Origin: G965218495 sp965262785
Lineage (GTDB): Bacteria; Bacteroidota; Rhodothermia; Rhodothermales; Bin80
NCBI GenBank assembly: GCA_965262785.1
Contig: OZ253559.1
Coordinates: 3,720,001 to 3,784,000 of the forward strand
Direction of reading: 5' to 3'
DNA length: 64,000 nt
Shown: piece after piece, positions 20,013 to 29,030 of the stretch
Layout of the letters: each line of letters begins with the position of its first letter
Position numbering within the stretch: position 1 is the stretch's first letter
The notes under the pieces: model-generated
What the model was told of the DNA's origin: nothing
The model's input: the letters and a program-made list of their open reading frames with translations, nothing else
Databases searched by the model: none
Translations under genes and position numbers: made by a program

Positions 20013-22250
20013 ATGAGACTGCGCCGGGAGGCCTTAGCCCTATTCGTTTTCGCCTCGCTTTCGCTCATCTTCGCGGAAACCATTCGTGCGCAGGACATCT
20101 ACTACCCGCAACGCGTCTCGGAGCACATCCACTTGGATGGCGTGCTGGACGATCCCGCGTGGGCAACGCTGGATCCCATTCCGATGGTGATGTACGAACC
20201 GGTATTCCTGGGAGAGGCAACTGAGCGAACCGAGATTCGCATTGGGTACGACAATGACTATATCTACGCGTCGGCAAAATTCTATTACGTTGATGTCGCT
20301 GACATGCGCGCCAACTCAATGTACCGTGACCGGTATAGTGGGGATGATGTGTTCTCGGTATTCCTGGACACGTTCAACGATCAGCAGCATGGGCTTTGGT
20401 TTTCCACCAATCCCAATGGCGTTCGCATGGACTATGCCATCTCCAACGATCTGGAGTTTGGCGGGGGTGACCCATTCGATCGCGTCATTAACCAGAGCTG
20501 GAATACGTACTGGGACGCAGCTACAACACGTACGAGTGAAGGCTGGTTTGCCGAAATCCGTATTCCGTTTTCCAGCCTGAGCTTTCAGGATCAGGACGGG
20601 ACAGTGGAGATGGGCATGGCATTGGGACGATGGATCCCCAGCAAAGCAGAGACCCATGTTTTCCCGGCCATTCCGCCTAACTGGGATATGGGGTACGCAA
20701 AGCCCTCTCAGTACGCTCGCGTACGCTTTGAAGGCGCCGTATCCAACCGCCCCTTGTACATTACCCCCTACGTGGCAGGTGGTACCTCCCGCCTTAATGA
20801 GCTGGCGGAGGCAGGGGACCGTTACGAGGCAAGTGATAACCTGGATGGGGATTTAGGCCTTGATCTCAAGTACAACCTGACGAACAACCTTACGCTGGAT
20901 GTCACACTTAATACCGACTTTGCGCAAGCAGAAGCGGACGATCAGCAGGTCAACCTCTCGCGGTTCCCGCTGTTTTTTCCAGAGAAGCGCCAATTCTTTC
21001 AGGAGCGCGCGGGCATCTTTGAGTTTCGTACGCTAGGCCGGTTTGGCCGAATTTTCCATTCTCGGAGGATCGGCCTTCACGAGGGTCAGACGGTGCCAAT
21101 CATCGGCGGAATTCGCTTGGTCGGCCGCGTAGGGCATTGGGATGTGGGCATGCTCAACATGCAGACAGCAAAGGCGGCCGGGCTGCCCGGAGAGAATTTT
21201 GGCGTTTATCGGCTACGCAGAGATGTATTCAACGCCAGTTCTTTTGTCGGCGGGATAGTCACGACGCGCATCGGGTGGGACCGATCCTACAACCACGTCT
21301 ATGGATTCGACAGCCAGCTTCGTTTCTCGCCAAGCAACTACCTGATCTTAAAGTGGGCCCAAGTGCTTTCCGACGATACAGGTCTGGACCCATTTGAGGC
21401 TGAATCCAGCGGTTTTGCACGCATTCGGCTGGAGCGTCGAACGCAAATCGGCCTCAGTTACACGCTTTCAGGTACGTGGCAGGGCCGCGACTTTCTGCCA
21501 GGAATCGGGTTCCTGTCGCGGGCGGGCTTTCTCAACCCTTTCTTTATCGTCGGGTATGGCTGGTTTGCCAAGGAGAGCTCTCGTGTGCTGTCCTATCGGG
21601 GAGAGTTTCTGATGACCCACTACTTCAGGGACGATGATCGAAGCTTGGATTGGGCATTTTATCGCTTTGAATTCCCAATCGCGCTCAAGGATGGAGACCT
21701 GCATGCCGCCACCGTAGAAGTGAACGTTGAGGACTTCCGTGAGCCGCTTGAGCTTCCCGAAAATACTGTCGTTCCGGAAGGGCACTATCGGTACGCAGTC
21801 GTGGAATGGAACTACGAGATGAGCGATGGCCATCTGCTGCGCACCAATGCGACGGCTACCGCGGGGACCTTCTACGACGGCAGCAATGTTGGCCTGGAAC
21901 TCGAGCCCACGTGGAATGTGTCCCGGTTTCTGGAGCTCGGAGCCGGCTACCAGTTCAACCGTGTCCGCTTTCCGGTGCGCAACGACGGATTCAGTGTCCA
22001 CATCGGGCGCATTCGTACACAGATCGGCCTTTCGACCAAGATGTCCCTCAACGCATTTTTGCAGTACAACGCCTCAACCGACAACTTTCTGGTCAACCTG
22101 CGATTCCGCTATAACTTCCGCGAGGGCAACGACCTCTGGATAGTGTTCAACGAGGGTCGTAACACTGATCGGTACGGGGTGGATCCTGTGCTCCCCGCAC
22201 TTGAAAGCCGTACGTTGCTCTTGAAGTATACCTACACCTTCATCCAATGA
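20013..22250 (+). CDS. DUF5916 outer-membrane protein with CBM9-like N-domain
   Basis: The 745-residue protein has a signal peptide ending ...FAETIRAQ. A CBM9-like beta-sandwich follows (HLDGVLDDPAWATLDPI, then IRIGYDNDYIYASAKFY). The C-terminal DUF5916 region is rich in alternating aromatic beta-strands and ends FQ-like with LLKYTYTFIQ, as expected of an outer-membrane beta-barrel. VTLNTDFAQAEADDQQVNLSR and LFFPEKRQFFQERAGIF are family hallmarks. The role is unknown. It sits between the esterase and the cytochrome/Vgb gene, with 11 and 55 bases between coding regions. A paralogue is at 58.7-61.0 kb. Confidence 0.85.
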   Translation: MRLRREALALFVFASLSLIFAETIRAQDIYYPQRVSEHIHLDGVLDDPAWATLDPIPMVMYEPVFLGEATERTEIRIGYDNDYIYASAKFYYVDVADMRANSMYRDRYSGDDVFSVFLDTFNDQQHGLWFSTNPNGVRMDYAISNDLEFGGGDPFDRVINQSWNTYWDAATTRTSEGWFAEIRIPFSSLSFQDQDGTVEMGMALGRWIPSKAETHVFPAIPPNWDMGYAKPSQYARVRFEGAVSNRPLYITPYVAGGTSRLNELAEAGDRYEASDNLDGDLGLDLKYNLTNNLTLDVTLNTDFAQAEADDQQVNLSRFPLFFPEKRQFFQERAGIFEFRTLGRFGRIFHSRRIGLHEGQTVPIIGGIRLVGRVGHWDVGMLNMQTAKAAGLPGENFGVYRLRRDVFNASSFVGGIVTTRIGWDRSYNHVYGFDSQLRFSPSNYLILKWAQVLSDDTGLDPFEAESSGFARIRLERRTQIGLSYTLSGTWQGRDFLPGIGFLSRAGFLNPFFIVGYGWFAKESSRVLSYRGEFLMTHYFRDDDRSLDWAFYRFEFPIALKDGDLHAATVEVNVEDFREPLELPENTVVPEGHYRYAVVEWNYEMSDGHLLRTNATATAGTFYDGSNVGLELEPTWNVSRFLELGAGYQFNRVRFPVRNDGFSVHIGRIRTQIGLSTKMSLNAFLQYNASTDNFLVNLRFRYNFREGNDLWIVFNEGRNTDRYGVDPVLPALESRTLLLKYTYTFIQ

Positions 22251-22305
22251 GGCCACCAAAGCTCCCCCCTTTCGCCGCTCAATGCGCCAACACGAGGACT
22301 TCACT

Positions 22306-23520
22306 ATGCGCACCCTTCTTGTCTTTGCCATGCTTGTCTGCTGCTACCAAGCCGCGCAGGCCCAGGAGCGCGGCGGCACCGCTACGCTCCCGGACGGCCC
22401 TGCCAAATCGCTTGTAGAGGGCTACTGTACAAGCTGTCATACGGCCCGCAGCATCAATCGATCGGCCGGCTATAGCACGCCGGAAGCATGGAAAGCCGTG
22501 TCGGCTTCCATGGTACAAATGCCAGAGGCCGAGGCTGACGCAATTGCGGACTACTTGGCCGAACATTTTCCAGAGCAAAAGGAGCGCAGGCCTACCCTCA
22601 TCGATGGCCCCGTGGAGGTAAAGTTTGAAGAATGGATGGTGCCGACACTTGGACAGCGATCTCGAGACCCTATTGAGGCGCCGGACGGATCGATCTGGTG
22701 GACCGGAATGTGGGCCAGCCTGGTCGGCCGCCTGGACCCGGTGACCGGTGAGATGAAGGAGTTTCCGCTTCCGCCATCAGCCCGACCGCACAGCATCGTG
22801 CCTGATGAACAGGGATACATCTGGTACACGGGTAATAGCAACGGAACCATTGGCAAACTTGACCCAGCTACAGGGGAGATAACCGAATACAAGACTGAAG
22901 CGGGCGACCCGCATACGATGACCTGGCACCCAAATGGAAAGCTGTATTTTTCCTCGCAGCGTGCAGGCATGCTGGGCCGACTGGACCCGAGCACCGGCGA
23001 ACTCACCGAGGTTGATACGGAGCAGCGTCCGTATGGCATCGTGGTGGCCCAGGACGAAACGATTTGGGTCGCCTACAATGGCACCAACAAGCTGGGAGCG
23101 CTCAACCCCGAAACCATGGAACTTCGATACTATACCCTCCCTGATCCTGGTAGCCGCGTGCGACGCCTGGGCATCTCAAGCGACGGAATGGTGTGGTTTG
23201 TCAACTCAACTATGGGGCGCCTTGGGCGGCTCAACCCTGCCACGGGTGAGGTCAAGGAGTGGGAGTCGCCGAGCGGGCCCCGTTCGCACCCTTATTCGCT
23301 GGCGGTCATTAACGACAAAATCTGGTACAATGAGTCGGGCATGCGCCCTGACGCTTTAGTGCGGTTCGACCCCGAGACAGAGACTTTTCAAAGCTGGGCT
23401 ATCCCTTCGGGTGTGGGTATCATCCGACACGTCTGGGTAACCCGCAACGGCGAACTGCTCATACACCAGAGCAGTTCCAACCGGGTAGGTCGTGTCACTA
23501 TCAAGGATCTGGTCAACTGA
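22306..23520 (+). CDS. cytochrome c - virginiamycin-B-lyase-like beta-propeller fusion
   Basis: The start at 22306 gives MRTLLVFAMLVCCYQAAQAQ, a signal peptide. An upstream in-frame start at 22282 would add 8 residues. A short c-type cytochrome segment follows, with CTSCH at residues 41-45 and MPEAEADAIADYLAEHF closing the small heme domain. The rest is a Vgb/streptogramin-lyase-like propeller whose blades repeat a pattern such as GRLDPVTGEMKEFPLP, GKLDPATGEITEYK and GRLDPSTGELTEV. It is probably periplasmic. True streptogramin lyases are cytoplasmic and lack heme, so antibiotic inactivation should not be assumed; an electron-transfer or sensing role is more likely. Confidence 0.8.
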   Translation: MRTLLVFAMLVCCYQAAQAQERGGTATLPDGPAKSLVEGYCTSCHTARSINRSAGYSTPEAWKAVSASMVQMPEAEADAIADYLAEHFPEQKERRPTLIDGPVEVKFEEWMVPTLGQRSRDPIEAPDGSIWWTGMWASLVGRLDPVTGEMKEFPLPPSARPHSIVPDEQGYIWYTGNSNGTIGKLDPATGEITEYKTEAGDPHTMTWHPNGKLYFSSQRAGMLGRLDPSTGELTEVDTEQRPYGIVVAQDETIWVAYNGTNKLGALNPETMELRYYTLPDPGSRVRRLGISSDGMVWFVNSTMGRLGRLNPATGEVKEWESPSGPRSHPYSLAVINDKIWYNESGMRPDALVRFDPETETFQSWAIPSGVGIIRHVWVTRNGELLIHQSSSNRVGRVTIKDLVN

Positions 23521-23634
23521 CTGGCAGCTATTGGATCCGCCATACTGTTGGCCTTTACAACTCTGGAATCGAGCCGCAAGGCTCCCGCGTTTGCAAGGTT
23601 GCTCGCGTTGACGATAGACGCCATCACCAACTAG

Positions 23635-24258
23635 CTACCGCTCATAGGCCACTGACACGTAGAACCCGTCGAGCTCCTGAAAGCGCAATTCGAAGGGTGC
23701 CCGGTCGTCCAGGAAGGCCATGCCAGCACCAAACGATACGTTGATAGCCAGCCGGATAGTCTTGGGCGAACGCCTGAGGCCGGTACGCAGCGCTTTGAAC
23801 ACCGCCTCTTTTAGCGTCCAGTACAGGATTAGGCGGCGCGTCGGGTCCAGCGTCAGTGCTTCGTAATCGCAGCGTTCCGATGCATGGAGTATGAAGTCTG
23901 ACACGTCCTCCGATCTCGGCCGGATCTGCTCCAGATCAACACCGATCGTGCGCAGCGCAGCGACGGCCACCGCGCGTTGGCCAGAATGAGCAATGCTCAC
24001 GCGTACAGGACTGGTAGCCACATCAACGCCGCCATCGGGCGCTACGACCAGAGGGACCGCTGCCGCTTGCATCGAGAGCCGCTCGGCCAGTAGCGAACGA
24101 AGTGCCACACGTCCCAGCAGGAAGTTCTGCCGTGTTCGAGGGTGCCGAATGCCTTGAAACCGCGTGCGCTCTGCAGCCGACAAGAGCGACAGCTGCGACT
24201 CTTCCGACCCTTCGACTTCCTCGGCCCACCGGATATCGATGTCCGGCGGCAATTCCAT
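23635..24258 (-). CDS. 4'-phosphopantetheinyl transferase (Sfp type)
   Basis: This enzyme transfers phosphopantetheine from CoA to a carrier-protein serine. IGVDLEQI is the first Mg-binding motif and YWTLKEAVFKAL is the W-x-x-KEA motif, both in the usual Sfp order. The ATG at 24256-24258 (MELPPDIDIRWAEEV) is preferred, because an upstream in-frame start at 24426 would run 127 bases into the sod coding region. At 207 residues it is near the Sfp-type size. It lies 41 bases downstream of sod. No polyketide or peptide synthase is in the window, so the target may be the fatty-acid carrier protein or lie elsewhere. Confidence 0.85.
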   Translation of the reverse strand: MELPPDIDIRWAEEVEGSEESQLSLLSAAERTRFQGIRHPRTRQNFLLGRVALRSLLAERLSMQAAAVPLVVAPDGGVDVATSPVRVSIAHSGQRAVAVAALRTIGVDLEQIRPRSEDVSDFILHASERCDYEALTLDPTRRLILYWTLKEAVFKALRTGLRRSPKTIRLAINVSFGAGMAFLDDRAPFELRFQELDGFYVSVAYER

Positions 24259-24299
24259 ACCGACTACCTGGGACAGAGAACTAATGCTACCGGGCAGAC

Positions 24300-24941
24300 T
24301 CAGAAGCTGACGTCTGGCGCTGCAGCGAAGTTGTCTGCCACCGCCGCCCAATTCACCACATTCCAGAATGCTTTGATATAGTCCGGCCGACGGTTCTGAT
24401 AATTCAGATAGTAGGCGTGCTCCCAAACGTCGAGTCCAAGCAACGGTACATGGCCACCCATAAACGGGCTGTCTTGATTTGCCGTGGAATAGGCCTCAAG
24501 TCTTGCGCCAACCGGGTCGTAGACCAGCCATGCCCAGCCGCTGCCAAACTGGGTCGCAGCAGCGTTGCTAAACAGGGCACGAAACTTGTCCACGGATCCG
24601 AAGTCCTTCTTGATGGCAGTCGCAAGGTCTCCAATGGGGTCCCCACCGCAGCCCGGCCCCATAACGTTCCAGAAAAGGCAGTGGTTGGCAAAGCCGCCCC
24701 CGTTGTTGCGCAGCCCGGCCGGGACTACCGTACCGTTACTTTGTGCCGCTTGGCTGGCGCTGTGCAGGATAGTGGCAATTCCACTGGCCGCACCTTCCTG
24801 CTTCGTTCCCTTTAAAGCAGCGTTGAGCTTATTGGTGTAGCCCTGGTGATGCTTCGTATGGTGGATTTCCATAGTCCGCGCATCAATGTAGGGCTCGAGT
24901 GCGTCATAGGCGTACGGAAGGTCCGGCAGTTCAAAAGCCAT
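24300..24941 (-). CDS. sodA: superoxide dismutase (Mn/Fe type)
   Basis: This 213-residue enzyme converts superoxide to oxygen and hydrogen peroxide. The metal ligands are all seen: His in EIHHTKHHQGY, His in FANHCLFW, and Asp and His in LDVWEHAYY. STANQDSPF carries the Gln in the position typical of Mn-type rather than Fe-type enzymes, so I favour manganese, though cambialistic activity cannot be excluded. In the usual GGHANH motif the first His is Phe here (GGFANH); it is not a ligand. The ATG at 24939-24941 gives MAFELPDLPYAYDALEPY, the canonical start. Confidence 0.93.
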   Translation of the reverse strand: MAFELPDLPYAYDALEPYIDARTMEIHHTKHHQGYTNKLNAALKGTKQEGAASGIATILHSASQAAQSNGTVVPAGLRNNGGGFANHCLFWNVMGPGCGGDPIGDLATAIKKDFGSVDKFRALFSNAAATQFGSGWAWLVYDPVGARLEAYSTANQDSPFMGGHVPLLGLDVWEHAYYLNYQNRRPDYIKAFWNVVNWAAVADNFAAAPDVSF

Positions 24942-25085
24942 CGTGATATGGGTCAATTTGTTGAAATAGGGACGCTTAACTGTGAAGAGCTCTAGTTGGT
25001 TTCCAAGTAGAGCACACTGGCCACGCAATCCTGATAGTGCAGCCAGTTAGAACAAGCGCAGGTACCGTTGGGACCCTCGCCTTCC

Positions 25086-25502
25086 TTAGTCTGAGGCGAG
25101 CATAGCTTCCTGGAAGAATTTATGAAAGTAGCCGATGGCCTTCTCTTTGCCTGCAAAGTCGATCGTGACCCTGAATGTCGCGCGCCCACTATTGACATCC
25201 AGATGCAGCTTGCAACTAAATATCTTGCGCTTTTTCTCTACGCCTACGATGTCGCGGTAATGGACCATCTGCGGAGCCGCAAGATCGGTATTCTGAAACA
25301 CCATCCGATCAGCTCCAAGTAGCGCCCCGTCCTTCGCGTTTTTCAAGAAGGTGAGATCCAGGAGTGCAATTACTTTCTGCGCGGCCATCTCGGGCGCATA
25401 GTCCTCAATTGCATTGCGCAGAAGCTTGTCCGGAATGTGCGGATGTACGTACACGCCGAAATTCGGCGCGTGAGGAATCAATTCTTTGACGAGAGCTTCC
25501 AC
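25086..25502 (-). CDS. hypothetical protein, 138 aa
   Basis: No family was recognised. The sequence is soluble-looking with no signal peptide. It starts MEALVKELIPHAPNFGVYVHP and has a mixed alpha/beta centre (GADRMVFQNTDLAAPQMVHY, then CKLHLDVNSGRATFRVTIDF) ending in an amphipathic helix, FHKFFQEAML. The pattern of strands followed by one helix resembles a PH-like fold. It lies 144 bases upstream of sod on the same strand. It looks genuinely coding because of its clear alternation and lack of a competing frame. Confidence 0.6.
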   Translation of the reverse strand: MEALVKELIPHAPNFGVYVHPHIPDKLLRNAIEDYAPEMAAQKVIALLDLTFLKNAKDGALLGADRMVFQNTDLAAPQMVHYRDIVGVEKKRKIFSCKLHLDVNSGRATFRVTIDFAGKEKAIGYFHKFFQEAMLASD

Positions 25503-25644
25503 CGGCGTAGAGCAGGCACCGCCATGACGCGGCCTAAACTTGCTGAATGTTGAGCTGTGTGTACGCGTTGCCGTCTCGAAAGGTACCGGCCGCTCAGACT
25601 ATGCAATCATCAAGCCTGAATCCAATTCGTACGCGGCTACCTGG

Positions 25645-27141
25645 CTATGGCACTATAGCCAGCGCGGACACGCCAAAATAGCCTAACGTTAAATCGCGAA
25701 CGAATGGCACGAATCCGATAACTATCAGCACCAGCGCGCACGTGACCAGCACGCTCGCCGAAGGTATCGTTACCGGAAAGGCACGATCCTTCATACTGGG
25801 CGCTACCCCTTCATCGGGTCGCATCCAGAATACGTAAAGCACGCGCAGATAGTAATACCCGGATAGCGCGCTGGCGAGCACGCCTACGATCGCCAGCCAC
25901 GTATAGCCGGCTTGTATTGCGGGCGTAAAGACTGCGACCTTGCCGAAGAAACCCCCAAAGGGCGGGAATCCAATTAGGCTGAACATAAAAATGCCCATGG
26001 TTACCCCAAGAATGGGTTTGCGAAAGCCAATGCCCGAAAGCGAGTCAATCGTCTGCAAACGCCCTTCCTTGCCATCCCACTCGAGCAACGCCATCACCCC
26101 AAAGGCCCCAATATTCATGACCGAGTAGATGAGCAGATAGTACACCGCACCGGCATATCCCTCACTGGTACCCGCCGCAAGCGCCACAAGCACATAGCCG
26201 GCGTGCGCAATTGACGAATACGCAAGCATACGTTTGACATTGTTCTGCACCAGGGCCAGAAGGTTACCCAGTACCATTGTCACCAGCGCCACCAGAGCCA
26301 GCGCTGTTTGCCACTCGGCTACGGGCATGTCCGCGAGGCCATAGTAGAGCACCAGAATCAGCGCCGCAAAGGCCGCTGCCTTAGACGCCGTCGACATATA
26401 CCCTGTCAGCGGAGTGGGCGCCCCCTGGTAAACATCTGGTGTCCACATGTGGAATGGCACTGCACTGACCTTGAACAAAAACCCAACCAGGAAGAGAGCG
26501 ATGCCAGCCCAGAACAGAAGCGTCAGGCTCCCGCGCGCGGCATAGCCCGCGGCGAGCTCCGGCAGGTACATCGTCCCCGTTGCCCCGAAGAGAAGCGCAA
26601 TGCCGTACAGAAAAAAGCCTGTAGAAAAAGCGCCAAGCAGAAAGTACTTAAGCGCGCTCTCGATACCTCCTTCGTCGTTGTGGACCAAGCCTGCCAGGAT
26701 GTACAGTGAAATGGACATGGTTTCCAGACCCACAAACACCGTCACCAGGCTGTTCGCGGTGCCCAGCATTACCGCGCCCGCGGTGGCAAACAGTATGAGC
26801 GCATAGACCTCTCCATATCCGCGCTCAATACGCTTCAGATATGGCACGCTCAAGATCACCGTAGCCAATGCGCTAAGCAGAATCGTGATGTTAATGAATG
26901 AGGCGAGCCCGTACGCACGTATCAGGCGGTAAAACGCTGTGGTACTTCCGGCATCAAGGTTGCGCACCTCCCACCCTATCGCCACCACACACGCCATCGC
27001 AGCAACGACTGGCAGGACAGGATCGTCATTCTGGTAGATGTCCCAGACGATGCATATGACGCCGGCTAGCAGGAGCAGAATCAGCGAGAATCCTCCGGCC
27101 AGGTCAAACAGGATGCTGTCGTAGGCTCCGCCCAGTTCCAT
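25645..27141 (-). CDS. nuoN: NADH-quinone oxidoreductase subunit N
   Basis: NuoN is an antiporter-like proton-pumping membrane subunit of complex I. The 498-residue protein has about 14 hydrophobic helices. It contains the family features GLETMSISLYILAG, with the conserved Glu, and FLFKVSAVPFHMWTPDVYQGAPTP, with the conserved Lys and the broken-helix region. I choose the ATG at 27139-27141 (MELGGAYDSILFDL); the longer frame from 27174 would overlap the preceding gene by 19 bases. It is the last gene of the nuoJKLM-nhaD-pcd-nuoN operon. Confidence 0.93.
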   Translation of the reverse strand: MELGGAYDSILFDLAGGFSLILLLLAGVICIVWDIYQNDDPVLPVVAAMACVVAIGWEVRNLDAGSTTAFYRLIRAYGLASFINITILLSALATVILSVPYLKRIERGYGEVYALILFATAGAVMLGTANSLVTVFVGLETMSISLYILAGLVHNDEGGIESALKYFLLGAFSTGFFLYGIALLFGATGTMYLPELAAGYAARGSLTLLFWAGIALFLVGFLFKVSAVPFHMWTPDVYQGAPTPLTGYMSTASKAAAFAALILVLYYGLADMPVAEWQTALALVALVTMVLGNLLALVQNNVKRMLAYSSIAHAGYVLVALAAGTSEGYAGAVYYLLIYSVMNIGAFGVMALLEWDGKEGRLQTIDSLSGIGFRKPILGVTMGIFMFSLIGFPPFGGFFGKVAVFTPAIQAGYTWLAIVGVLASALSGYYYLRVLYVFWMRPDEGVAPSMKDRAFPVTIPSASVLVTCALVLIVIGFVPFVRDLTLGYFGVSALAIVP

Positions 27142-27155
27142 GGATGCGGCTTGAT

Positions 27156-27452
27156 CTATACCTTGATAATGCATGCCTCGATGGACGCCGCCAGCGCCAC
27201 ATCCATCGCCGTAACCTTGTTGCCCGCATCGTGCGTGCAGGTTGTGACAGACAGCTGATTGTAGCCGACCACCAGCGTGGGATGATGGTCGGCCGCCTCC
27301 GCCTCAAAGGCGATGCGAATCACGAAGCTGATGGTCTCGCGGTAGTTTCCAAACCGGAAGGCTTTGCTAAGCCTGTCATCGCTGAATGCCCAGCCCGGGA
27401 GCTCTTCAAGTGCTGACTCAATCTGGCTGCTATTTAACGGCTTTCGTTTCAT
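27156..27452 (-). CDS. phhB: pterin-4a-carbinolamine dehydratase
   Basis: This 98-residue protein dehydrates 4a-hydroxytetrahydropterin in the recycling of pterin cofactor. ADHHPTLVVGYNQLSV carries the paired catalytic histidines, and THDAGNKVTAMDVALA is the second conserved block. It lies 9 bases after nhaD and 14 bases before nuoN. The same gene (called pcd) lies among the complex I genes of Rhodothermus marinus. Why it is kept there is unknown, since no aromatic hydroxylase is nearby. Confidence 0.93.
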   Translation of the reverse strand: MKRKPLNSSQIESALEELPGWAFSDDRLSKAFRFGNYRETISFVIRIAFEAEAADHHPTLVVGYNQLSVTTCTHDAGNKVTAMDVALAASIEACIIKV

Positions 27453-27461
27453 ACGTTCAAT

Positions 27462-29018
27462 TCAGAGCACCCAGCCCGAGTAAAAAACCAACCAGACAAC
27501 AAAGTACACCGGAACCAGGATCGGAAGCGCGTACTTGAAGAGGTAGCCAGCGAACGACGGAGCGTCCACGTTATTGGACTCCGCAATGGCTTTGACCATG
27601 AAGTTGGGCGCATTGCCGATGTAAGTCATGGCACCAAAGAACACGGCCGCGACCGAAATTGCCTGCAGGTAGTGCAAGGATTCCTCTGCGTTGGCAAACA
27701 ATTTGACATTGTCAGCAACGTTGACATCTAGGCCAAACTTGCCCATCGCAGCCGCAAGAAAGTTGAGGTACGTTGGTGCGTTGTCCAGTATGGCAGAGAG
27801 AAAGCCAGTCCCCCAATAGAAGAGACCAGTAGTCAGTGTGTCGGCATTCTGGCTGGCAAAATTGGAGATCAGTGCCAACGCTGGTACCATACAAGCAAAA
27901 ATTCCGAGGAAAAGCCATCCCACTTCGCGAATGGGCTCAAAGGAAAACTCGTTTTTGAGCAGCGCTTCCTTCTTGCAAAACCGGTAGCCCACGTAGCACA
28001 TCGAAAACATGATCACCTCGCGCAAGCCAAAAGGAAGGTGGTACGTGCCTACGAAATCCAGCGGCGTTCCCTTCATGCCCGTGAAGACATTGGGATCAAC
28101 GAATACTGAGAGGATGATGACAAGCACAAAGACAAAGCTCCGATTCCCTTCCAGCTCTACCACCTTTCCCTTTGTCAGCTCCGTCGCGCTGGTGGCCTTG
28201 TTGCGGGAATCCATAACAAAGAAGATGCCCAGCAGCACGAGCATCGTCGGCGCCCACACGTACCACACATGCGTCGCGGTCCAGAAAAAAGGCACGCCGC
28301 GCAAAAAGCCCAGAAAAAGCGGTGGATCGCCGATAGGGGTCAGCGCACCGCCGACATTTGCTACGATGAAGATGAAGAAGACGATGTGGTAGGCCTTCAG
28401 GCGGCCTTTGTTCAGCCGCATGTAGGGCCTGATGAAAAGCATCGCGGCCCCAGTCGTGGCGATAAGGTTTGCCACAACGGCACCTACCGAAAGCAGCCCT
28501 ACATTGACCAGCGGCGTTCCGCGTGCATTCACCCTGAGGAAGATGCCGCTAGCAGCGATAAACAGTGACGCTACCAACGCTATAAAAGACAAGAACTCCT
28601 GGAGCGCATGCATCATCGAGGTTGCATCCTGCAACACGAAGACGTAATACAGCGTCACGATGAGCCCAAATCCCACCGCATACTTCGGGTAGTGATGATG
28701 CCAGTGGTGCAAGTATAGCAGCGGGCCAGTGGCTATCATCAGCAGCAGTCCGATAAACGGGATGACCAGCCACAAAGGTGGGACCGTGCCATGATGCGCT
28801 GCCGCTACGCCGTGCTGCTGGCGCTCGTCAGATGGCTCATGATCGGTTGCTCCTTCCAGCTCGTGGCCGTCTACTGTATCAACGTCAGCAGCCTCAATTC
28901 CTTCTTGCGCCTGGCCGGTTGCCACCGTGCCGTCGTGCGTGTCCTGCGCCGTGACTGGAGCAGCACATGCCAACAGCAGCACCAGCGCTAGCTGACAAGC
29001 CCTATATGCAATGGTCAT
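27462..29018 (-). CDS. nhaD: NhaD-family Na+/H+ antiporter
   Basis: This 518-residue inner-membrane protein has a Sec-type N-terminus (MTIAYRACQLALVLLLACAAPVTAQ), then a hydrophilic His/Asp/Glu-rich stretch, then about 12-13 hydrophobic helices. TPIGDPPLFLGFLRGVPFFW, GFLSAILDNAPTYLNFLAA and YIGNAPNFMVKAIAE are typical of NhaD/ArsB-type exchangers. The gene lies 12 bases after nuoM and 9 before pcd, so it is translated with complex I. Its place suggests linking sodium extrusion to respiration, as proposed for Rhodothermus; that link is inference. Confidence 0.92.
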   Translation of the reverse strand: MTIAYRACQLALVLLLACAAPVTAQDTHDGTVATGQAQEGIEAADVDTVDGHELEGATDHEPSDERQQHGVAAAHHGTVPPLWLVIPFIGLLLMIATGPLLYLHHWHHHYPKYAVGFGLIVTLYYVFVLQDATSMMHALQEFLSFIALVASLFIAASGIFLRVNARGTPLVNVGLLSVGAVVANLIATTGAAMLFIRPYMRLNKGRLKAYHIVFFIFIVANVGGALTPIGDPPLFLGFLRGVPFFWTATHVWYVWAPTMLVLLGIFFVMDSRNKATSATELTKGKVVELEGNRSFVFVLVIILSVFVDPNVFTGMKGTPLDFVGTYHLPFGLREVIMFSMCYVGYRFCKKEALLKNEFSFEPIREVGWLFLGIFACMVPALALISNFASQNADTLTTGLFYWGTGFLSAILDNAPTYLNFLAAAMGKFGLDVNVADNVKLFANAEESLHYLQAISVAAVFFGAMTYIGNAPNFMVKAIAESNNVDAPSFAGYLFKYALPILVPVYFVVWLVFYSGWVL

Positions 29019-29030
29019 GCTTCAAAATTG

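Noticed and set aside
22306..23520. Streptogramin resistance gene (virginiamycin B lyase)
   Set aside because: The product is exported and carries a heme motif, unlike resistance lyases. Only a propeller similarity is supported.
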